Source: Leptidea sinapis (lineage: Eukaryota > Arthropoda > Insecta > Lepidoptera > Pieridae). From it: a stretch of DNA of 64,000 nt. A model generated the notes under the pieces. It had not been told where the DNA came from and did no database searches. It worked only from the letters and a program-made list of their open reading frames with translations. Location of the stretch: assembly GCF_905404315.1 (NCBI RefSeq), contig NC_066292.1, positions 8,556,001 to 8,620,000 of the forward strand, read 5' to 3'. Position numbers and translations under genes: made by a program. Positions 11,501 to 23,500 of this stretch are shown here, piece by piece; the first letter of the stretch is position 1, and each line of letters starts with the position of its first letter.

Positions 11501-14500
11501 AGGTTGTATTGAAACGGAATTTCACCTACTGGACTAACAAAATAATTTTTCAAGGTTTCTCTAGTCTCATTCGCGCTTCTTCCGTAGTCATTATATCTCC
11601 ATGAAACTGGCACATTGTGTCAACTCAAAGTCCACATCGGGAATATCAACGGAAGTAAGACCTTCTTTATCGATGCCAAATCAAATTCATCAAATTCGTC
11701 CATCTTCGCTGGACGGCAGAAACGATCTGAGTATCAGAATAACAGAAAACGCGCACAGTGTAAACGCCTTGTCCTGACGAGGATTTCGGACGTACTCGTC
11801 AGAACAAATTTTCGTCAGAACTCGCATCTATAGTAACCCTAGCCTAAGGCATCAACCGCGACCGCTAGATTAGTTCACTTCACTTATTTTCACAGCATTA
11901 TCACGTACGGTATTTTAGTATGGGGTCATGCTGCTGACATTGATATAGTGTTTGCTCTGCAAAAGAGAGCTGTTCGTGCTATATATCAGCTTGGTTATAG
12001 ACAGTCTCTCAAAGAATAATTTAAAGAAATACCTAAATATTATGACTGTTCATTGTCAGTACATTTATGAAAATTTAATATACGTTCACTAAAATCGTCA
12101 ACTTTTTGCTCTTAATGGCAATTTTCATTATTATAACACTACAACTAAGGGATTTCTTGTAACTAATTCTAGTAGGCTTCATAAGATACATAAAAGCTTT
12201 AAGGGTAAATGTATACACTTTTATCATAAAATCCAAGCCACTGTTGAGGCATTTTCTATAAATAAATTTAAATGTTTTATTAAAAAATGGCTCTGTCGTA
12301 AGTCCTACTACTCTGAATATCTAAGTGACTCAGCCTGGGACTAGATTACGATTATTTTATTGCAATACAATATTGTATATTTGATTAAAAAGAGCGCAAA
12401 AAAAATGCTGGGAGAGTTTCTTGCGCCGAGCTCAGAGCGCCATTTGTTTCCGAAGCGGTAGTAGTGTCTAGTATATTAGAAATGACATCTAAAGGAATCA
12501 ATTTTGAGAAAATAAATGCCTTTTATGCCTTCTACAGTGCACTTATACGTCACGGTATCATCTAACAAGCATGTTCACCCACAAAAGGCTGACAAAGTAT
12601 CCTTTTATTACCAAACATTATGGGTGATCCGATGATCAAACAAATAACTGACTAGCAGTGGATGAAGACGGCAAGGGATCGCGATGCTTGAATATCTCCT
12701 AGTTTTCTTATCTACAGCTTTGAGAACGAGGGATTCTTACAACTTTGAATTTATACAATAAAATCTTTAGTACTAAGCATATGTAATTATTTCAATGTTC
12801 GTATTTAATAAAATATTAAATGTATTTTATAAGATTAGTTCTCATGATATAGAATAAATAGAATCTACTTTACAGTTGATAACCTTCTAAACCTCAAAAT
12901 TTTTAAATTAGATAATTTCCTTGTGATGTCACTCCATACAATCCTCACATCTAAATGATTCATATTTTGTAGTGACATTTACCACTACTGCTGACACAAT
13001 ACGCTACACAGCCAAAGAGGTTATAAATACTACGTAATAATTTAAATTTAGTTTTGTATGAAACGTGCAGTGATTTGACATAAGTTTAAAATAGTAGTAA
13101 TTACAGTATGGCGATTGGCGACGATGTATAATCCGGCGAAGTTTGAAAGCGAACAGTTGCTTAAAACGTGGTGGATTTCGGCAATCTCCGTTTCTTACAA
13201 GATTATAGCCGTCATTTGTTAATCTATTAATCACTGCACGTCTCGTACAATCGAGTGAATCGCTTTCAAAGGCTGGACACAGCGAGGCTGGCCAGCGCGA
13301 GTTGCCCATTTTCATATATTTTGAATACCTTCACAGGTATCTTACGAAATTGACCTTCAAGAGCGGCCAATAAAGGTATCGAACCGAAGCCATCCGGTGC
13401 CTGTCCTGTCCTTACACCCCTAACATTTATTTACATAAAATACTTTTTATTGGATTAGAACAGGTGTTCTTGTAGCTGTATTTTTAAAACATTAGGTTTT
13501 TGCGTAAAATATACACTCTACTATAAAAACTTTTAATCCTTCAAAATTTATTTTATGTAATAATAGTTATTTATGCAACTGTTGTGTAATAAGGGGTATT
13601 AAAACACAAATGTGGATTTATCACACGAGGTGAAGCCGAGTGTGATAATAGTATCACATGAGTGTTTTAATACCTAATTATCAACAGTTGCATACAAGAC
13701 TTTATCTACACCCAGAATATGAATCCTCTAAAAGATTCTGAAACAGTTAGCTTACTGCTAACATTAAAACAGCCAGTCCTAGTAGTAACCTAATATCATC
13801 CATTATTGATTATATACAAATCAACTAAGTATTAATAAAAGAATTATTTATTTTAGAAGTAATTTACATTTTGTATAGTGCAATAATTAAACTTAACTTG
13901 AATATTATATTCTTTTGGAAATTAATCGCTCATTTTTTGTGAACAAAACAATAAAAATATCGAAGAAAAATGGCGGGGATTCGAATAACCTACTTTGTTT
14001 TACGGCGCGCGACGTTCTGGTGGTGTGGAACGCGTGTAAACCAAAATGTTATTTTTTTGAAAGTCATACAGATGCCACGCAACGAGGAATAAGAATGTGG
14101 CTGTCTGTTAAAACTCTTTGAGCATGAAGGGAATGAAAAAAAAAATAGGAGTGTTGTAATGAAATCCAGTAAAACATTACAACACTCTTTTGGATGATGT
14201 AATGGTTATTAGAACATTGGGTGTTTTAATGTTGGCAAAAAGCTAACTGTTTCAGAATCTTTAATAGAGGATTTAAAGCATGGGTGTAGATAAAATATGT
14301 AACACACGCGTTAATCAAAGACGTTAGGTTGTACATGTACTCACACAGTGCCGAGACAGGAGCGCCACAGAGACTGGCACGATGCCACTCTTCACCAACT
14401 GTCGCTTCACATCATCATTTCCTGCCAGTGCTGCTATCCTGGTAAAAAGGCATAAAAGGCATTTATTTTCTCAAAATTTATTCCTTTACAATTATTTTTG

Positions 14501-17500
14501 ATGTCATTTCTAATATACTAGACACTACTACCGCGTCAGAAACGTAAGGAGAGAAGCAACGGCGCAAGAAACTCTCCTAGCATTATTTTTTTGCACTCAT
14601 TTCAATAAAAATATACAATATTGTACAGTCATTTCTATCACTATAAAATAATCATAATCTGCATAATGCCTGAACAGTGGCTGGGACTTTATTAGTAGAA
14701 GTGTATACATTTGCCCTTAAAGCTATTATGTATCTTATGAAGCCTACTAGAATTAATTACAAGCAATCCCTTATTTCTAGTGTTATAATAATGAATATCA
14801 CTATTAAAAGCAAAAAGGTGACGATTTTTGTGAACGTATTATAAAATTTTCATAAAGATACTGACAATGAACAGTCATGATTTTTATTTCTTAAAATTTT
14901 TCTTTGAGAGACTGTCTATAACCAAGCTGATATATAGCATGAACAGCTCTCTTTTGCAGAGCAAACACTATATCAATGTCAGCAGCATGAACACGATCAG
15001 TCATATCAGTACATACTATGTTGAGTCCTTGAAAAAGTTTATACTCTATGGCCTAGAAAAGTTTACAATACTTTATCGTCGGCAAAAAAGCACAGTTGTT
15101 TTGGTGTCACAGACAACTAAATCTAGGTTAGGTATGGGAGGTTCATAGATGATGATGTTAATATTATAATAGTCATAGATTTTAGAAAGTTCGCTTATGT
15201 GCCTTTGAACAGACATTACCTACATTATCAAGAATATGTAGACGGACAATAGTTAATTTTGTTAATTTTTCTCTAAATGAGCGCGTGCCCTAAAGGTCAA
15301 ACACGAAAAAAAAAACGAAACACGAAAGCTGGTATCAAATCCGAAAACAGTACAATGGGAAATTGATTCAACAAGTAGAAGACTATTTTTAAGTAAGTTT
15401 GTCTATTTATTTTGATTAATTATTTTACTCTACCTAAGTGTTTAAGACAACAGACATCTAAGCAATATGCGTTGGGTGCATGAATCAATAATAATCTCAT
15501 TTGTAAGTGAAAGACAAGTTTCATCAATACTTATTTATCGCGGTTGCTAAGTGACACTTGTAATAACGAATACCTAACAACTTTCATCAAAATGTCGTCG
15601 AAATATGGGGATCATTTATCATTTGGCGAAAAAACCTTTGCGTTAACCACGCTTCAGAACTGGCAACAGCACAATAGTGATGTTCTTAAAGGTGACATAA
15701 TAGGGTTAACCGATGAAAGCACCTCAATTAGTAAAAACTGCATTGTCAAAGTAAATCAAATTTCATGTAACGATTTCAAAGACACCACAGAACAGCTCAA
15801 CCATAGAGCAAGACATATCAATTATTGGAAATCAGAGCTTGAACGCGCCATAAGAGATTTAGAAGAAGAAATAAATTTGTTGGAAGGCTTGAGGCAGCAG
15901 TTAAAAAACGCAATGGATATTCTTAATGTTCCAGCATATATAACTGAAGAATGTCTTAATTTAAGACGAAACAGAATGCAATCCGATACAGTGTACGACG
16001 AACCACAACACGAGCTTTTTAATGAATCAGCTTTGGTTACAAATGTCAAGAAGCTTCATCAAGATATGTTAAGAGATATCGAGAGTCAGATGAAAATGAA
16101 TATTTCTGCAAAGAATTCTATGGAAAGAGATTGGAGCAACAAATATTTGTCTTTTAAATACGAAACTAGAAATTCTGAGTTGCAAACCAAATCTTTCAAC
16201 GTAAGGGATTCGGCTGGTGCGACTAGACTGTCCGAGGGTCAGTCTGATGTGCAATCATGGGAACAAAATACTGTTAATAGGCTAGAACAATTTAAATCAG
16301 CTATAGAAAACTCTAAAGCACTGAGAGCAAAAGTTGACGCCGCCCTAATGAATTCTGCCAGAGATTTGCGTACTCAAGATATAGCTGTTAACAAGGCGTT
16401 AAGTGAGAGAATCGCTCGCACGGATCAAGTGAGAATCCAACTGGAAAATCAGTTGAAGTTAACGTTATCGAAAATCGTCGAAACTGAGAATATTCTGGAA
16501 ACCTTACATGATGAAATGTTAAAAGTTTCTCAGAGATTACAAGTAGCGCAGACGAGATTGAATGTTAAGAGTTGCAGGCCAGACGTCGAAAATTGCAGGG
16601 AGGGTTCTTTGATAGGTCTAATCGAAGAGGTCAGGGATTTGAATGACAGTATGAGTTTACTGCAGCGGCGTTCTTTAGAGACGGAGAAAGTGAGAGCAGA
16701 TTTGATTCACGAAAGATCAAAAATTGAAAATGAAATAATTGTTAAGAAAAATACCTTACACATTGATAACGAGAGATGTTTATTCTTGAGATCTCATTTT
16801 CAATCAGCTGAAAAGTTGTGTGGATTTTAGAGTAATGATGAAATTTTTATACACTAACTTTATAATAACCATAACGATAATTTCAAATATAAACTGTAAA
16901 ACGATAATTACCTTATAGGACTCCGCAATCTAAATTAATTAAAAATTGTATCTGGTATCAAAAGTGATTGTATCCAGATTTCTGTCCTATTCTATATATT
17001 CTAATAAATTGTTGAAAAATGTAATATAATATTATTTGTGTAAATGGTTAAGACCGCCATTTTGGGGCACTTCTTATTCATCTCCTGCATCTCCTGCAGG
17101 GTCCCACTGTCTTCTTACTTTCATCGAACTTTACATTCATTAAATAGATCCAACTGGGGAGGGTTAGAATAGACTACTGCCATTAGCCCGTATACTTACA
17201 ACTTATTGGCTTGCTGCACTACACCGACATTATCGAAGTTGTCTGCAAGCACAGTGAACAACACACCATTGTCAGCCTCCGCCACCTTAGCGCACAGCTC
17301 GTTCCGTACCAGCAGTGTTGCCATCGTGAGCATCAATTCCGAAACTAACGGCGGTTTTGTATTTTCTGCAACATTTATAATTTGTAGCATTATATGCAGC
17401 ATGCAAGTCACATGATGGGATCACCACCGCCCACATTCTTTTGCAACACCAGAGGAATCACACGAGTGTTCACTCGCCACAAATTGAAGTCTTTTCTCCA

Positions 17501-20500
17501 GTTTGGTTGTATGTGGAAAAAAGTCTACGTGTCTACGTGTCAACTGACGGTGGAAGAGCCCTGCACACAAAGATGGTGAGGATGATATTTTAGTTCGTGG
17601 TGCGAAGTGGGCAGCAGGCATCATCAATCATCACACATTGTACAAGCCGCCAAGTGATCGAGCCGTTCACAAACTCCTGGATCAACGATGATTCGAGCTG
17701 TCAAATGGGAAATAATCATAGTCAAATTAGGATATCAACCCCACCGTCTGGATGTCTGGCTTTCCTCTACAGTGCAGTTTTCTAGGAACTAGGTTCTTCC
17801 ACATACCACCAAGCTGTGGAATTAACTTCTTTGTGCGGTGTTTCAAGGACGATACGACATGGGTACCTTCAAAAACAGCGCGTAACACATTCTAAAAGGC
17901 CGATAATTTATTTTATTTTATTTATTTACTAATAATCCAACAGCTTTATATACCATTACAATAGACTTACAAATAATTTTACAAATATGCCAATTTAGGA
18001 TTAAGAATAATAGTTACAAAAGTTTAATAGGTATACATCTGTTATTTTATGATAATATTATTACATACGTTAATAATAATATTATTTAAGAGGTGTGTGT
18101 GTGTGTGTGTATAGTGTAGGTAAGTGAGGGTGTAGGTGATTGAGTGTTTTCGTGTTTATGTTATACAATTTTATTTTCGTGTGTTTTAAGTATTGAGATT
18201 TCTTGCTTGGACGTCGCAAAAATGACAGTACCTGCGTACTCAGTATTATATAAGTATGTTATACGTTTTAAAATATTGTTCTGGGCATAATTTGTAGTTA
18301 CTAGTTACGTGAAACAAGGCAGTGTGACGGGTTCTGTAGTCCGGTACGCTTAGATATATAGATTCTAATAATTCCGAACAGTCTATAAGGTTATTCCATA
18401 ACATATGGAGTAACAGTAAATCGCTTTGATAATGCTCCTATTATTCCTCTGGTATTGTAAGATAATGTGAGCGGCGGTGATCGCTATACATCAGGTGACC
18501 CGTACGCTCGTTTGTCCCCCTCTTCCATAAAAACATGGTTGAAATTGATAGTGAGAAGCATCAGACCAGTTATACAGAACAGAAGCTAGCATTGGTTTAA
18601 AAGGCATTGTCACGTTAAGAATCGTTTATAACATTTCGTATGTACCTTGTAATAATATCGTAAGTTGCTCCAGCAAATGGCTGCCAAGCTCTCGGGCGTG
18701 TTCGTGCGCTTTGCCGAACTCGATGCGCACATCGTCGTCTAGACAGAGACGGCGCACTACTTGAAGACATTCGCCGAGCAACTGGAAACAAGCGTCCATT
18801 ATTCAATGTTGTAACATTAACTGGTAGATGCGGCTTATTGAGTGAATTTAAATTTTGGGGACAATACGGGATTCGAACCCGGGATCTGGATGTTACACTT
18901 TCAACGCTCTTAAAACCCAACTAGTGCCTATTATCGCTGAGCCAACCGTCGGCTGTCTACTCTATTATAAATCTTGCTATTCAATTCTCCACTGTGGCTT
19001 TAGTTACAGTACCTATCTTCTATACAGTTGATGGTCAGCTCAATATTTTTAGAAATTGGATTCGCCCTAGGGCACAGGTTCGTAAATTTTATATTATTTA
19101 CGTTCGTAATTTCGGAACCTACGTATGAAATTTGTATATTTAATCCCCAGAGTGAGGTAAATTATTTAAAAATAACAAATTGTTTCTTTTTGAAGGTCAC
19201 TTCACGAAGATCGGCGCTATACGTATGAGAGACAAAGGCGAAGACAAAATCCTTTACGCCACCTTATATTGTTATCCATTTAATTTATACAGAATTAAAA
19301 TTGTACACAGTTCCAAAGCTGGCCTTTGTCAATTTATACATAGAACTAGCTGACCCAGCAAACGTTGTATTGCCGATATTAAAATCGCAATACAAAAGTA
19401 ACTGTTGATCGTAGATGGGTGAAAATTTGAAGTTGTATGTATTTTTAATGCTGACTCATAATCAAACAAATTAAAAAAAAAATCGTGTGGACCACCCTTA
19501 ACATTTAGGGGGATGAAAAATAGATGACGCGAAATCTCAGACCTACCCAATATGCACTCAAAATTTCATGAGAATCGGTCAAGCCGTTTCGGGGGTGTTC
19601 AAAGTTTAACACCATGACACGAGTATTTTATATACTATCTACTATCTAGTGAAACGTGACATTGGCGAGAAGTGGTGCTTCTTCCACAGAAGCCACTAGA
19701 AAGAATAGAATAATAGCATATAAAACCCTACCTTCTTGTTTTCTTTTACACTGAGTATGTGTTTCAAATTGTCGATAATATTGGTATTGTATATATTCTG
19801 GCGATTCTTCTCGTGTTTCAAACAACACACATTTATTAATCGTAGCGTAGCCGTTAGTATTTCTGCATTGTTGGTATTGTCTAGCAATCTGAAAACCCAT
19901 TCATCTGTTGAAAATTAGGTTTCAAGTTCAAGTTAGGCTTAGGCCTTTTTTATGTAGGAGGGCAAACGAGCGTAGAGGTCATCTGATGTTAAATGATCAC
20001 CGCCACACACATTCTGAGAAACATATAACGAAAAGCTGTCTCATTTAAATATTTTATTACTCCTATTAAAATTGAGCATTTAGCAACAAATTGAATATTT
20101 TAAAATACTACAACTAGATTATAAGTATTGATACAATTTAAAAACTTAAATTATTTGAACAGAAATAAATGAATTTCAATCATTTCCCGCCAATACACAT
20201 TTGCTTTCCAGGTCAATATTAAATCGCAACACAAAACAGAATAACAATTACGTTTAGACACTTCAAATGCTTAGGTATCAGTCGTATATCACACTAATGA
20301 TAAATAATATATTAACACATCATGTGATGAGCACAATAAAACATTGGAACAGCCGCATGCTGTTAGAACTAAAGAGTCTCTTAATGCTGTTGATGTTGAT
20401 AAGACAATGATATGCCAATATTGGGTCTGTTAAGAAATCTCTAAAACAAGCAGTGACTAATGGATATATAAAACAACTTGATGGTGACAGCACCATTTAC

Positions 20501-23500
20501 AATCATGACACATGGATACACCATCACTTCTCTTACCATACCTTAGTAAAGGTAAGGTACCCACCTTACAATGCGGCCACAAGCAGTGCTATTGTAATCA
20601 GTATGCCTACCCCTGCCACAGGAACTGGTCTATAATCTACTAATAAAAGAAAATGTACATATTATTACCTTTTTATTAAATGTACACCATTCTGATCCAA
20701 GAGATCTGGTTGCCCATTCAATAATGATACAACAGAATCTATTACTTTTACAAGGACCTGTTCATCTTTACACAAGTCTGTCGTATATGCCTTATATTTA
20801 GATTCCAGCAGTTCTATTAAGACATTATAAGCGCCATCCTTTCCCGCTTTAAGTCTATGTGCAATGTCTTTATTGCATTCATTCTGAAAATTGGAATATA
20901 TAGATAATATACAGCTAGCAAAAATATATAAAAGAAAGAAATCACAAAATTGGTATATAATATAGAAGTAACATAAATTTCAAAATGAATAGAGACTTAG
21001 GAAAATTTTAACAGCCCATACATACTTAGTAGCCTCTTGAGCAACTGGGTATGTGATTTAATACCTTACGAGAACATAATAAACATGATAGGCATGCATA
21101 ATATCCATATGTTATGGAATAACCTTATAGACTGTTCTGAATTATTAGAATCTATATATCTAAGCGTACCGGACTACAGAACCCGTCACACTTCCTTGTT
21201 TCACGTCCCCCAAGTAACTACAAATTATGCCCAGAACAATATTTAAAAACGTATAACATACTTATATAATACCGAGTACGCAGGTACTGACATTTTTGCA
21301 ACGTCTAAGCAACACTTTTTACACGAAATCTCAATACTTAAAACACACGAAAATAAAATTGTATAACATAAACAAGAAAACACTCAATCACCTATACCCT
21401 CGCTCACCTACACTATACACACACACACACACACACACACTCACACACACCTCTTAAATAATATCATTATTAACATATGTAATAATATTAGCATTAAATA
21501 ACAGCTGATGTATACCTATTAAAGTTTTGTAACTATTATTCTTAATCCTAAATTGGCATATTTTTAAATTATTTGTAAGTCTATTGTAATGGTATATAAA
21601 GCTGTTTGATTATTAGTAAATAAATAATACACATTCACAGGACTCTAAGTGAGCGCCAAAATAACATCGATCTGAGGCATACCACATGATCAGAGTTAAC
21701 CGGAACAGAAAGGTTGACGGTAAATTTCGGACTAAATTAATTAATTAATATAAAGATACAATATTAAGTTAAGGAAACAACTTACAATAAAAATATCAAG
21801 ATGATTAAGAGCTTCATCTTGATCCACTTTGATTGACTCCTTCAATTTACAAACAATTACACTTATTAGGTGATCATCTCCAGAACCCAATGCCAAATCT
21901 TTCATAATGTTTGACAGATCTACACCCTGCCAGAATAATAATAATTAACTTAGATTTCCACAGGTTAAGTTGCCACTCACACAAACGGTACATTGTCTAG
22001 ATGAAGAATCAATCAGAGAAAAATTTTAAGAAAATAAATTTTGGTTGTTGCATCTCAATATATTCCTTACAATGTTCTTAGTGTACACATTTGCTAGAAA
22101 CTGTGACAATCACAAAGTCAACATGAGGAAAAACATAAACTTATTATGCCTACTACTTGGTTAAGTTGAGTTAGTAAGTCTTTTAATGGGTGATGTATAA
22201 ACTTTTACAACATGATCCCAGAAAATGTACAAAACAAATGTATTAGTAACCAAATTCAAACAAATTGTTAGTTAAAGCTATTGTGTGGTAAAGATTACTA
22301 AAACATAAATGATTTTCTTAATGATACCACAAACTGGGAATGGAGCTAACACCCTCAAGCTATTTAATTATAAATTTTATCATACAATACTAAATATTAT
22401 ATTATAACGAAATTAAGAAAAAAAAGCCTGCTGAGTTTCTTCTCAAGTCTGAGGCATACTAATTCAAATGGGTGGAATTTTTGATATTCAATAAGGGATT
22501 TAAAATCCTTTTTTGAATAAAAATATTTGAGTTTAATTTAGCCCCTAAAACCTAAATAACTGAAGATCTAAACACTCTGTTAATTGAAGTAACCTGTGAT
22601 TTCTAACAAGCATTTTCAGTAAATATATAATCTATCCAAAGTTACAAGCCAAATATTATTTGCTTAGAAAAGAAGGGTAAATGGAAGATAAAAAACTAAA
22701 GAGGAAGAGTGTCACAAGGCCTTCGCTTGCTTTTGTTAACCAAATAAGGGCAAGACTTTACAGAAGTTCTACTGTATATGCAAGAAAGTAATATTCAAAG
22801 ATAACAGATATAATACACCCATTATTGAAAGTGTATTATACATTGTTCAGAATGGCTCAAACAAATGGCTCAAAAAAAATTAGGCATCATTATAAATATT
22901 TACTTTAGTTTTGAACTAATGAATTTACCATATGTTTGGGAAAAGTGGAGCTTGTGAGAAAAACATAAAGAAAAGTCAACAGCCACTCTTAAACCAATGA
23001 GTATTTTACAATAGCTTTAATATACTTACATAACAAAATTAGGTGCATCCAATCATGATCAAAGCTAAAAAGGGTTTTAAATACCAAATATTTCATAGAA
23101 AGTTATGAAAAATAAATATAAATTATTGGATACATCAACCTTTAAAGCTTGAATTCATTGTTTGTGTAAGTATGTTCGTGGACATGATGGTTGAGATTAC
23201 TGACTTATTTTGATCACATAAAACAAATACAATGATATATTAACATCCCCTTTGTGCAGCAATTAAGTGTGTAATTATGTATAAGTGATTCCTTTGAGAA
23301 GCAAAAAATCTCTGGAGAAATTATTTGATTTTCAAATACTTATCAATAATATTAATTATTTGTGGAATGGAAATAACATAGGATATTAGGTATACCAACA
23401 CAGAACAATAATAATACTTAGAAGTACATTTTTAACATGAAACTTGAGAAATTCTTGGGGAAGTTGTTAGTTTTATTTAAAATTTGTGAGGGATCCCAAC

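Noticed and set aside
13004..13315. 103-codon minus open frame
   Set aside because: No domain, no splice context, no conserved motif; likely chance in ARMC6 intron 7.
18848..18958. Possible tRNA gene
   Set aside because: A and B boxes are present, but the acceptor stem and anticodon arm do not fold properly; fits a SINE head.
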